Below are positions 43,323-53,298 of a stretch of 64,000 bases of DNA, one piece after another. The stretch is taken from assembly GCA_007922305.1 (NCBI GenBank), contig ML677348.1, positions 17,003,442 to 17,067,441 on the forward strand, given 5' to 3'. This DNA is from Dermatemys mawii (taxonomy: Eukaryota; Chordata; Testudines; Dermatemydidae). Both the position numbers and the translations under genes were made by a program. The notes below the pieces were generated by a model. The model saw only the letters and a list, made by a program, of their open reading frames with translations. It did not search any database and was not told the DNA's origin. The first letter of the stretch is position 1. Each line of letters starts with the position of its first letter.

Positions 43323-45089
43323 CAATATGCCCAGAATGAGAGTGTGTGGCCCAGGGACTGCATCATCACACAAATCTTGCAGCTGGGTCCCAACCCTAAA
43401 GCAGCCATGGGCAGCAACACTGGAAGCATGTGCAAAGAAGCCTCTCTGCAAGCATTGGTGCCCCCAGAATTGAAATGGGAAACTTGCCCTGTCTTTCCGT
43501 TTTTGGGCACAACCTTTTCAAAGTTTCACCAACTGAGTTTAATTCCACAGTCATGTGAGATGGCCACATGTGCTTTTCAAGAAGGCGAACACTATAGTAA
43601 ATACTCTTAAGTGCTACTAATAAATAATGGATAGCTCTCTCTGGCTACCTGCATTATTTTTAAATAAGTGGCTAAGTATATGAGTATACCAAACTAGCAT
43701 GTTATTTATTATATCCTAATGGACTCACTACTTAAATGAGCCAGAAGCAGGAAATTAGAGTAATTGTCTGATATTTCCAAGCAAAGCATCATTGCAGATG
43801 CTTGGCTGGAGCTATGGACTGAGGTAACTAAGTCAGATATATTGTGGGAAATACCTAATGAGCCCTCAGAACTCGTAAGGGCAGCTTCTTATAATTGCCA
43901 TACTCTGGGTCTCAAATGCATTAGGACTGTATTTCATTGCCAGCAAAGGAAACAGTGCCACAGGGCGAGTATTGTATATGGCCCTTAGTTTCTAATACAT
44001 CTTCTTTTAGCCCTTAGCTTTCTCAGTGACTTCATAAATCCACTTGGAGGGAATAAAGAAGGCACTAGAGAGATTTCTGGATATGGTTCCCTGTTCCTTG
44101 CTACTTTTATATGCATTACATAAGGCCTTCCAATTGAAAATAAAGCTATTTCAACAATATAGGCACAATCTTCCTTGGGCTAGTATAAGCACGAGGTGCA
44201 CTGTCTGTGGCTCCCTTGTTCAGGGGCTACCAGGTCAGCCCCTGACATATGATAGGGCAGACCTCAGAGCTAGCCTAACTTGCACCCCTGCTTCCAGGGC
44301 TCCTGTGTCCCATGTCACCCACCCCAGCCCCACCACCTCCTGCTCCCTTCCTCCTCTAGCCCATCGTTACCCCAGATTGTCCCAAGCATCTGTGGAGGCG
44401 GTTCAAAGCTGCAAGAACAAGCTTTGTGCATGGGACACAGGCTCCCTGGGTTGGGGGTATTTGCCAGTGAGTCTTAGGCCTACCCTACAGCCCCTTTGCA
44501 CAACCTCACAGAAGCAAACTGTCGAGCACGTTTCAAGGAAGATAATAGTTGTTCATTTTGTGTCCTCTTGTAGCTACTCTTGCACCACAATGTTGGATTC
44601 AGAACCCAAGTTCCTATCACTTTGGGGTATCTGGTTCCCCTTTTGGAGGTGAGGGTATAGACCCATCTCTAAATAGAACAAACACCTTTGGGGAAAAATT
44701 GATGGGAAAGAATATCAACTATAAAATTGTGCTTCAAATATCAAGCACACAGTCTCCAGGTGATTCACATGACTCAAGGCAGACTAAGTGAATGGTAAAA
44801 TTCTGCATTAGAAAGAGGCTGAGGCTGAGATGACAGAGTGGATAGATGGTCTATTTTTAATATGACAGAAGGCTAACAGTGAGGATGCTCCAGAGTTTTG
44901 TGTTAAAATTGGTGGTGTTTAATAGATTTATTAATGATTTTGAAAGATGATGAGCAGCAAGGTGGCAACATTTTCAAATGACTAAATTATTTAGGATGAA
45001 CTTCAAAAAAGCAGCCAGAATTTGGAAGGTTAAACATATATAGAAGGGTTTATAAACATAAATTATCAGGTTTCATCATGGTATAAACC
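43323..45089. other. Single-copy DNA, no supported gene
   Basis: The 202-codon plus frame at 44044-44652 is the longest here but shows no domain, is Pro/Ser/Cys-rich in the GC-rich part 44200-44500 and has no exon context. The GC-rich part may be an old repeat. Confidence 0.4.
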
Positions 45090-45290
45090 TAGTATTAACT
45101 ACTAGGGGCTAGGAAGAGCTTTCCCCTGTGGCTTGGTCATTACATCATTACAGGGATTCTAGTGCCTCTTCTCTGAAGCATCTGGCATTGGCCACCACTG
45201 GTGACAAGACACTGGAATAGATTGATGGGCACTCTCCACCATGGTAATTCATCTGCTCCAAAGTAACCATCTAAAATGCCACACTGGGTC
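45090..45290 (+). mobile_element. CR1: CR1 LINE 3' region, old copy
   Basis: CTCTTCTCTGAAGCATCTGG, CATTGGCCACCACTGGTGAC and AAGACACTGGAATAGATTGA follow the sense-strand order of a CR1 3' end. The terminal octamers are lost. Confidence 0.7.
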
Positions 45291-45529
45291 AGTAGAAGAA
45301 GAAATATGTTAGGACCCAATGCTTCAGAAATTTAAAATATTAAAAAGTAGGTTGGGCCTGAAGATAGAGTAGATAATGGAGTAATGGGGTCAGGAGAGGG
45401 AGAATACAGTCAAAAGAGGTAAATATTGTTTTCTCACATACACTCTGTACTGTACTGTGTCCCAGCTTTTCTCCTGAAAAGAGAGAGGGTGGTGAGGAAG
45501 AATCTTGCAGGTAATAAAATCCTCCAGTG
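45291..45529. other. Single-copy interval
   Basis: Nothing recognised. Confidence 0.3.
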
Positions 45530-45544
45530 TGCCCCCTCCTGAAC

Positions 45545-45745
45545 TGAGAGGAAATCCAGTGGTCAAGGAGCCAGCCTGGGATGTGGGAGACCCAGGTTCA
45601 GTTCCTTGCTTGGCCTTTAATTTCCTGTATGAACTTGCACAAGTTATTTAGCCTCAGATCCCAGTCTGTAAAATGGGGACAACCATAGTTCCTTACCTCA
45701 CAGGGTTGTTATGAGGATTAATACATTAAAGATTGTAAGGGATTG
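45545..45745 (+). repeat. MIR: MIR SINE
   Basis: CAGTGGTCAAGGAGCC (A-box-like) and GGTTCAGTTCC (B-box-like, 45594-45604) show the tRNA-derived head. The body follows with TGAACTTGCACAAGTTATTTAG, CTGTAAAATGGGGAC and TCACAGGGTTGTTATGAGG, the classic MIR core and tail order. Too diverged to be a tRNA gene. Confidence 0.88.
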
Positions 45746-45770
45746 AAGCAGAAATTATTAAGTGAGTTTC

Positions 45771-45843
45771 ACTGGCCTGTGTTATGCAGGAAGTCAGACT
45801 AGATGATCATAATGGTCCCTTTTGGCTTTAAAATCTACGACCC
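45771..45843 (+). mobile_element. CR1: CR1 LINE 3' terminus
   Basis: CTGGCCTGTGTTATGCAGG, AGTCAGACTAGATGATCATA and ATGGTCCCTTTTGGCTTTA are the sense equivalent of the CR1 subfamily at 18888-19250. Confidence 0.8.
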
Positions 45844-47324
45844 CCACCATAAATATACTGTATGCCCCAGCACTACGATAGGCATGTTGCAATGGACAAC
45901 AGGCATTTCACAAAGTGTTACACTTCAAAAATCTGATCAACTTTGTTCCTTTTATAGGCCTAATTCATTTTTTCTTTGTTTGCCAACTGGTCGGGAAATA
46001 GAAGTGTGGGAAGAAAGAACCATGACCCTGTTGTCCGCAGCTCTCATTACAACCAGCATCTTGTTTTTTTCATATCCCATTATGTTTATATGCTGTAAAT
46101 AAAGTAACAAATGGCATGCTGTGGACATTTGTATGTCTTATTCTCTAAAATTCATAATATGCTTGAGAACCCATGAAAGTAATTTTTACCAGTAAAATAG
46201 CCCTTTCCTATGAGATATGTACATTCAGCTTCCAAAGCTGCAAAATCTTCAGGGGATAGTGATGATTAACCTATTGCTGAAAAGTAGTAAACTAATAACA
46301 ATGTAGATAATGTTTTCTCTCTCAGTGCGTTGGACACTTATAGGTATTTATTTGGTAGATAATGGAGAAATATGTGGTACAACCTATAAGGTATGATTAA
46401 TACTCTAGAAATATTAAACCACAGGCGCTACAAAGTTGTCGAGGGACACAGTACACAAAATTGCCAGGCTCTTTAATACACAGTCCGCAGGTGGGTTATG
46501 TGAAACCCTCACACTAAAATCACAGGGTTTTGCCATCTAAAATGTATAAGCCTATACAAAATCTAACTACTGACTATAAATTGAAGTACCATAAAAATAA
46601 AATTGAACAATCTTTTGTGGGAAGTGTAGATTGAGCCATGTATCAGTTTTAACATCATACCCCAGAAGTAAATTGCCACCAAATATGTCTACAAGTGCCT
46701 TCAGCCAATGCCCTGTTTAAACTTTGGGCTGGGATATAGGTAGAAATCATGATAAACAACTTTCATTCGGTGATTATGGAGGCAAGGGGAGACAGAGAAA
46801 ATACAGGTGCCTTACCTAACATTGTGAGACCAGCTTTGTTGAAAAGTGGAAATGACTAGAAGAGTTCAAAATTGACAAGTGACCCAATTCTCCCATCAAA
46901 TACTGCTTTCAGTGGGTTGCATGAGGAGAAGGGAGGCTGTTTACGCTGATAATGGTTTCTCTTCTTTCTCTTGCTCCTCCCTTTGAAATCTTTTCTTAGG
47001 CAAAGCCAGGATTGGGCAAACTAATTCTTTTTAGGAGCAATGATATAACTTTTGTAAGCAGTTCCCTGTTGTTGGCTGGATCCCCACTATTTCAGGTGAA
47101 GATACAGCAATGAATTACTTTGGTGAGACTAAGACCTATTCACCAGTTAACATACACTTGTTCTTACCAATTTTGAATTTATATCGACCATATAACTAAT
47201 GTGGCAGCGGTTCCAGGAAAAAATAACTTCTACTGTTATATTTAGGTTTCTTCCCTTGAAAAGTATTTTGACTAATGGTATTTTGCTATTGGATTAGAAT
47301 GCCAATCTTGTAGGTTAATAAATC
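45844..47324. other. Single-copy AT-rich DNA, no gene seen
   Basis: No exon or repeat recognised. Frames are short. Confidence 0.45.
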
Positions 47325-47445
47325 TCGGTCTGGTCCTGAAAAACCTTGCTCCAGCGAGTAATCCTCGCTCTTTCACTGAAATCTAATGGGACTTTTTGAA
47401 TGAGGAAACGTTACTCACAGAAATAAGGATCAGACCCTTTCATGT
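47325..47445. repeat. Palindromic hairpin repeat
   Basis: GGTCTGGTCCTGAAAAACCTTG pairs imperfectly with AATAAGGATCAGACCC across a centre near 47385 (TGAAATCTAATGGGAC). Member of the dispersed class. Confidence 0.55.
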
Positions 47446-47755
47446 CACCGTGGCAACTTCCCTATCATGTTGTTAAATTGCATTCCGACACATACAATTG
47501 ATTAAAACTAATCCTCTAATTAGGAAAGCCTCTGATTCACAATGGATTTCAAATTCTAAGGCATCCCATGCAAAATAAGCAAGGGATGTCTCTGCAGTGA
47601 ACCATGCTGACATTACAACAGCCTGTGCCCACATGCATGGACATGTTTCCAATTCAGAACATTTATGTATTAAATTAATTTATTACACCTCACTTGGACG
47701 AAATTAATCAAGAAGTACCCAGCAGACCACTGGTTTATTTTGCCATTTCAATCAT
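47446..47755. other. Repeat-free AT-rich block, candidate conserved non-coding element
   Basis: It contains CAATTGATTAAAAC, CTCTAATTAGG and AAATTAATTTATTAC homeodomain-type ATTA sites in a unique-looking context. Functional status is unknown. Confidence 0.25.
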
Positions 47756-47900
47756 CAAACCTTGCACTTCTGTCACACCTTTTATCCATAGACCTCATAT
47801 TAACCATGCCTCACCGCCACAGAGGAAGGTAGATGCTATTACACACACTTTGTAAATAAGGCAACTGAGACACACTCAGAGTTTACCTTCACTGGAAAGT
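47756..47900. repeat. MIR or L2 relic
   Basis: CAGAGGAAGGTAGATGCTATTA, CACACTTTGTAAATAAGG and CAACTGAGACACACTCAGAG follow the MIR/L2 order (GTAGGTACTATTA..GAAACTGAGGCAC). Divergence is high. Confidence 0.5.
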
Positions 47901-48700
47901 CAGGTCATGTTGGAACACAGTCTTGAAGAGTCATGTTAACTCGCATGGTGTCAAACAGGATTCAGCAGTCATTGAAGGCAGGGACTTCCCTGTTTAACAT
48001 CAAGTCAGGTCATGGTTGAACCCCACTGGAGCCATAGCTTTAACCGCAACAAGCTGGCATGACGTTGAACACAACTTGCCTCTATCTGCACTGACTGGAG
48101 TTGTGTTTAACATCATGTTAGTACAGACAACACTTAGAGCTGGTGTTCTAGCATGATCTAATATACTAACGACAATAACTCCAGAGAGGTAAGGGCATGA
48201 CCCTGATTGGTGTTGAGCATCCTGGGAGTCGAGGGTGCTCAGAACCTCTGAGCAGGTGTTAAGGTACCTTGTAAGAGTGGGTCCTATGGGCCAGATTTTC
48301 AAAGTATTTAGGCATCTAAAAATGCAGATAGGCTCCAAAGCATCTTTACAGCTTTTGTTTTTAGAATCCCACTGGGTGCTAATACCCATTGCAAATCCGG
48401 TCCTAAGTGACTACCCCATGGTTACAATGCAAGTCTGTGACCAAGGCAGAGATTCCAAGTCCCAAGTCCCAACCCTCTGAATTAAACATTATACACATTC
48501 CCTATTCATTTTAAAGTTTTCCTGTAAAAAGAAGGGCACCGAATTGCACTTACTTACTTCCCCTCACCATGCAAATATGCTGGCTTCCTTTAAAAAACAA
48601 ACCTGCTGTCATTGGTATTAGAAGGGCAATCTAGTCATAACAATACACTGGAGCACTCTCTCACCTTCCAGCTGAGAATCTGAAAATTTACTGTCATGGA
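47901..48700. other. Single-copy DNA with one decayed palindromic repeat
   Basis: About 48290-48420 begins GGGCCAGATTTTCAAAGTATT and resembles the repeat at 24095-24215. The 129-codon minus frame at 48000-48389 overlaps it and is not supported as a gene. Confidence 0.45.
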
Positions 48701-48785
48701 CGATTTTATCCTCACAACACTCCTGGGAGACAGGGAAGTATTTATTATTCTCTCGTTTTTACAGATTCCACAGAGAAGTCATGGC
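48701..48785. repeat. MIR or L2 relic
   Basis: TTTATCCTCACAACACTCCTGGG, AGTATTTATTATTCTC and TTTTTACAGATTCC fit the CCTCACAACA..CATTTTACAGATG part of ancient MIR/L2 copies. Confidence 0.55.
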
Positions 48786-50281
48786 TAAAGTTTTCAAACA
48801 GAACTAGGTTACTATTTAGGCCCTGGCAGAAGTGGCTTGGCTTATCATGGTCTTTCCTCTCCTATAGGTGCTGGGTTTAGGGGATTTTTTTTAAAAAAAA
48901 AAATTAGTATAATCCCCTAAAAAAACCTAGTAATAGGTTAAATTTGTGGCAAATTCTGTAATCTCCTACAGAACTGGTAATTTAATAAAGGTCATCTGAG
49001 GAGTTCTCTTTTTTTGTGTCTGGAAGACACAGCATTAATTCACAGGCCTGTGTGAACTCATTTTAGCAATCACATCTATGGGAGTTGCCTTTGAAAAAAC
49101 GTTTTTACAAGTTCATGTAAGTTTCAGAAGTGTCCTAAGTATTTAAAATTGTGTTAAAAGGCCTCATAATCACCTCTGAACTGTTTCTCCCAGGTAGGAA
49201 TGTAAGACCTTGATCAGAGCCTGGTGATAGAATGAATGCTTTTTTCCACTTAAAAATCCACAACACCATTAAAAATGAATACATTGTGTTAATTAAATGT
49301 ATGAAGCTCAGATTAAAAGTGTTTGTATTTCCTGCCCTCTGTCAATTATTAATATTGCCCATAATAGACATATTCACAGCGACAGAAAAAAATCGTCAGC
49401 AAACAATATACGCTTTCTCTTAGGAGAGGAGAATTATTTGTACAAATTTCCCACCCAACAGGAAGAAAATCCAAATCTCTGCAGCCTGTTCCTATGCTAT
49501 TGACCACACAGAGTGTGCAGAATGGATTGTTGCTCCAAGTACGGTCACAGATCCCTAGCAAGGATATTATCCATTGGTTCAAAGGCATATCTGTTTGCAT
49601 GCACAAAGTCAACAAGGGAGGAGAAACATATTGCTAAGAGGAGGGGGAAAAGGGACTGAGAAGCGGAACAATTAACACTGCTTTCATTCTCCACTTTAAT
49701 TAACACAAATCAAAAGGGAACCTAGACTTGTTGATTTCACTAGGAGACAGCAGAGTAGGCCACCCTGGCTAGCAGTTCCACAGCAGGGAACAAACTTTTA
49801 CTGCAGATGCTCAGCACAAGCTCCAGGCTTTAATTTTCAAATTAAAGGGCTCGGGAAATTTCAAATGAAAGAACAGACTTTTAACATTCTGCGGACTAGC
49901 AACACACCGACAGACTTCGGAAACAATTTTGCTTAATAAAACTAACTACCAGAGTTTGTTAATGCAACTTGTATTTATTATTCAAGGACATAAGTAAGGA
50001 GAACACAATACTAAATGACGATCCTCCAGACAAGGACATTAAAAGACCAAAACACACATACATACTGACAAGAAAAACTTGTTATATTGCTTTTGATCAT
50101 GTGTTTACAAGCTACCTTGCCTTATCTGCATATTATATACCTACATGGAATAGTATAAACTTGCTTCAAATATCCATAAATCTAGATCCAAGAATAATGA
50201 GTTTTATGTTTGGTGCCACCAGGCAAGTGTGTTTTTATGTTCCACTCAGTTGCCAGTGCTAAACTGACTAATATCTGGTGC
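48786..50281. other. Single-copy AT-rich DNA; candidate conserved blocks 49225-49440 and 49640-49960
   Basis: The two sub-blocks contain TTAATTAAATG, CAATTATTAATATTG and CTTTAATTAACAC motifs in repeat-free sequence. They could be enhancer-type conserved elements, but no comparison is available. No coding signature. Confidence 0.3.
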
Positions 50282-50289
50282 TAGCCAAT

Positions 50290-50412
50290 TAGGGTGACCA
50301 GACAGCAAGTGTAAAAAATCAGGACAGGCAGTGGGGGGTAATAGGAGCCTATATTAAAAAAGCCCCTAAAATCAAGACTGTCCCTACAAAACCGGGACAT
50401 CTGGTCACCCTA
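50290..50412 (+). mobile_element. Short hAT MITE, copy 3 (best preserved ends)
   Basis: Perfect 10-bp inverted ends TAGGGTGACC / GGTCACCCTA and a perfect 8-bp duplication, TAGCCAAT (50282-50289 and 50413-50420). This copy fixes the family as hAT. The interior shares GACAGCAAG, ATAGGAGCCTATAT and CTGTCCCTA with the other copies. Confidence 0.93.
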
Positions 50413-50420
50413 TAGCCAAT

Positions 50421-51140
50421 TAAAAACGTACACACAGGAAACGAACTGAAAAAAATCACAGTGCATTGCATGGGACATAAAATGTCTGTGGGAAGAGTTA
50501 CTAACTCAAAACAGGAACTGCCACATCTAGCACATGTATTTCTTCATACAAGGGAATAATAATGAACTGGTTCCTATCTGCTACATCCTATATGGTTTAC
50601 TTCCCAGAATTTGAATCTGACAAGTGGTGCCTGGATTTTAAATCATTTGAGAAAACTTGAAGGCTAAATTCACAGGTGATGTAAAGAGTGGTATAAATGT
50701 CAAGACAGCAAATCAGTGTATGTTATATACGGAAGAATGGGGTTATATCAGGAAAATTTATCAACGGATATACTGTAAAATGAAGTGGAGACTGCTCTAT
50801 CCTATGTTTTGTGCCATTTTGTTGGTCATTTTTTGCCGGTATCACCCCAGCTTTGTGCTTCATCAACCATGTAGGGTGAAATTCTAGTCCTACTTAAGTT
50901 TAGTTTGCTTTGGGGCAGATCTCCCCCACCCACAAATAAATTCAGGCAAAATATGAGCATTCAGGAGCTAAATGCTACTGTAGCTATCAACCAGATGCTG
51001 TCATTTTAGCTCTCTCGGTCTCCAGTCAAATATGACTTTTACAAATGTCTGACAAATCCTGGTGAAGATTTTGGACACAGCAAATCTCTACACTGGGCAA
51101 ATGCAATATATGGTAAGTGTTTGCTTGGCACAGTTATACT
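50421..51140. other. Single-copy DNA, no gene seen
   Basis: No exon or clear repeat. The 76-codon frame at 50657-50887 lacks any motif beyond a short hydrophobic stretch. Confidence 0.45.
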
Positions 51141-51148
51141 CTCAAGAG

Positions 51149-52317
51149 CAGGGGTGGGCAAACTATGGCCCACAGGACCGTCTTGTCCGGCCCGCCTGAG
51201 CTCCCGACCGGGGAGGTGAGCCCTGGCCCCTTCCCCGCTCCCTCTCTCCTGACCGCCCTCCCCCCAAGTCTCCGCCCCATCCAATGCCCCCTGCTCCCTG
51301 ACTTCCCCCTCCTACCCCGTACCCCTTATCCAATCCCGCCTCTCACCCCGCTCGCTCCTCACTGGAGCCAGTCATGCCACTGCAACACTCCCTGGCAGGA
51401 GCAGCGGGCCGGAGCGCTAATAGCGTGGCTGTGGGGGAGGGAGACAGTGAGGGAGGTGCCAGGGCTCGCCTCCTTGGCCAGGAGCTCAGGCAGGCTCGAG
51501 AGGATGTGGGCAAACTACAGCCTATGGACTGTTCTGGCCAATCCCCTGTCCCTCCCCCACTGTCGCCCCTCCCCCGCAGCCACACCACTAGCGCTCCAGC
51601 CCACTGCTCCTGCCGGGGAGCATTACAGTGGCATGGCTGGCTCCGGCAAGCGTGGGGGGGGGAATTGGATAAGGGATAGGGAGTCGCGGGGGGCAGTCAA
51701 GGTACAGGGAGCAGGGGGCATTGGATAGGGTGGAGACCTGGGGGGAGGGTGCTCAGGGAAGGGGATGAGGGGGTGGGATTCGGGGGGGTGGATATGGGTC
51801 GAGGTGATCAGGGGATGGGGAATAGGGGGATAGGATAAGGCATGGGCAACCCAGGGGGCCTGTCAGGGAACAGGGAGAAGGGGGCATTGGATGGGGCGGA
51901 GACTGAGGGGGGGAGGATGGTCAGGGGAGGGGGTACGAGCAGGTGGGGTGGTCAGGGGATGGAGAATGGGGGGTTGGATAGGGCATGGGCGACCCAGGGG
52001 GCCTGTCAGGGAGCAAGGGTGTGGATAGGGGTTGGGACCATCAGGGGACAGGGAGCAGGAGGGATTGGGTAGAGGGTGGAGTCCAGGGAACAGTTAGGGT
52101 GTGAGGGGGTCACTAGAGAGGGCGGACAGGGGACAAGGAGCAGGGGGGTTAGATGGGTCAGAGATTCTGAGGGGGGCAGTCAGGGGGCAGGAAGTGGGAG
52201 GGGGTGGATAGGGATGGGGGCCATGCTATTTGGGGAGGCACAGCCTTCCCTATCCGGCCCTCCATACTGTTTTATTACCCCATGTGGTTCTCAGGCCAAA
52301 AAGTTTGCCCACCCCTG
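51149..52317 (+). mobile_element. Large non-autonomous hAT element, 1169 bp, internally palindromic
   Basis: Left end CAGGGGTGGGCAAACTATGG, right end AAAAAGTTTGCCCACCCCTG: matched hAT-type inverted termini. Flanking octamers CTCAAGAG (51141-51148) and CTCAAGAA (52318-52325) differ at one base. Inside, 51240-51480 and 51540-51765 are inverted copies of each other, and a second CAAACTACAGCC terminus-like piece lies near 51510. The right half is a run of G-rich degenerate repeats. Frames of up to 203 codons on both strands are by-products of that composition. No transposase. Confidence 0.9.
51650..52215 (+). repeat. G-rich degenerate tandem array within the hAT element
   Basis: Repeated GGGGGCAGTCAGGG-, CAGGGAGCAGGGGG- and TTGGATAGGG-like modules, with many runs of three to nine Gs on one strand. 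Such text could form G-quadruplexes and is easily misassembled. Confidence 0.75.
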
Positions 52318-52325
52318 CTCAAGAA

Positions 52326-52774
52326 ACTGGGGATATCTGTACCATGACAGTGTTTCTGAATATGAAAGCCACCAAATGGGAGTTATGTAGTTCTTATTCT
52401 CATGTGCATTCTTTGGGCTCAATCTAAAACCCACTGAAGTCAATGGGAGTCATTCCACTGATTACAACAGGCTTTGGGTCAGGCCATGAACCACCGTTTT
52501 CTACATTAAATTGCAGCCCTCTTCAGCCGGAGCAGCCCTAGTGCACATCGTCTTGAGAAGAAGCTACATAACAAAAAGTGTTCTGGGGTCCAAAGCTATG
52601 CTCAATTCCGCCCCTAACTGTGAAGATGTAAGCATCATAGTGGTACTTCTAATGCTCAAAAGGAAAATCCATGGTGGACATAACACCCTCAGCAATGTAC
52701 CTGAATGAGTGATGAGGAAAAAAAATGTTTGCAAAAAGAAATCTGCAAAATTTTGTGCAATCTTTTAGTATTAC
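52326..52774. other. Single-copy DNA with a palindromic repeat at 52408-52490
   Basis: TTGGGCTCAATCTAAAACCCAC to GGCTTTGGGTCAGGCC with centre TGAAGTCAATGGGAG is another dispersed hairpin unit. No gene. Confidence 0.5.
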
Positions 52775-52890
52775 TTATTTGTATTACAGTAGTGCTTAAA
52801 TGCCTCAGTGAGGATTGGGACTTCATTGTGCTAGGTGCTGTCCAAGCACACACAGTTGGATATTCCCTGTCCCAAGCCACTTACAATCTC
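52775..52890 (-). repeat. Ancient amniote LINE/SINE 3' tail
   Basis: Antisense order TTATTTGTATTACAGTAG, CATTGTGCTAGGTGCTGTCC, CCCTGTCCCAAGCCACTTAC. Same family as 36195-36304. Confidence 0.65.
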
Positions 52891-53177
52891 AGGTCTTGAA
52901 ACTGCACTGAGAGCAGTAGGAGTCAATTCCTGCACCGGCAGTAGGCTCCGCTGAAGTCAAAGGCATGGCATGTGGGTGTAAGAGTCTGCCTGTGTAGCTC
53001 TCAGTGCAGGAGCAGGGGGCCTAGACAGCTACAAAGATGGGAAGAAATGGATGCAACATATATTTGGGGAGAGGGGCTACTCATGGGGAGGGCACTAAGG
53101 CATGAGAGGGCTAAAAGGAGTAGGAAAGAAGGGATGGAAGTAAGAGTGCAAAGGAAGTGGAAGAAAAAAGGGAAGAC
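52891..53177. other. Short unassigned interval
   Basis: A hairpin-repeat fragment (CCGCTGAAGTCAAAGG) near 52950, then purine-rich unique DNA. No gene. Confidence 0.35.
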
Positions 53178-53298
53178 TAGGGTGACCAGATGTCCTGATT
53201 TTATAGGACAGTCCTGATTTTGGGGTCTTTTTCTTATATAGGCTCCTATTACCCCCCACCCCGTCCCAATTTTTCACACTTGCTGTCTGGTCACTCTA
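53178..53298 (-). mobile_element. Short hAT MITE, copy 4 (reverse orientation)
   Basis: Ends TAGGGTGACCAGA and TCTGGTCACTCTA; the interior is the reverse complement of copies 1-3 (TATATAGGCTCCTATTA, CTTGCTGTCTGG). The 8-bp duplication is not clearly preserved, though GAAGA occurs on both sides. Confidence 0.82.

Noticed and set aside
44044..44652. 202-codon plus-strand open frame
   Set aside because: No domain or motif, biased Pro/Ser/Cys content in a GC-rich stretch, no splice or promoter context, and overlapping frames of similar quality.
45545..45620. tRNA gene
   Set aside because: A-box and B-box-like text is present but the rest follows the MIR SINE body, and no cloverleaf could be formed by eye.
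51117..51728. 203-codon plus-strand frame, with other frames on both strands nearby
   Set aside because: It lies almost wholly inside the hAT element and its low-complexity text comes from G/C-rich tandem modules.
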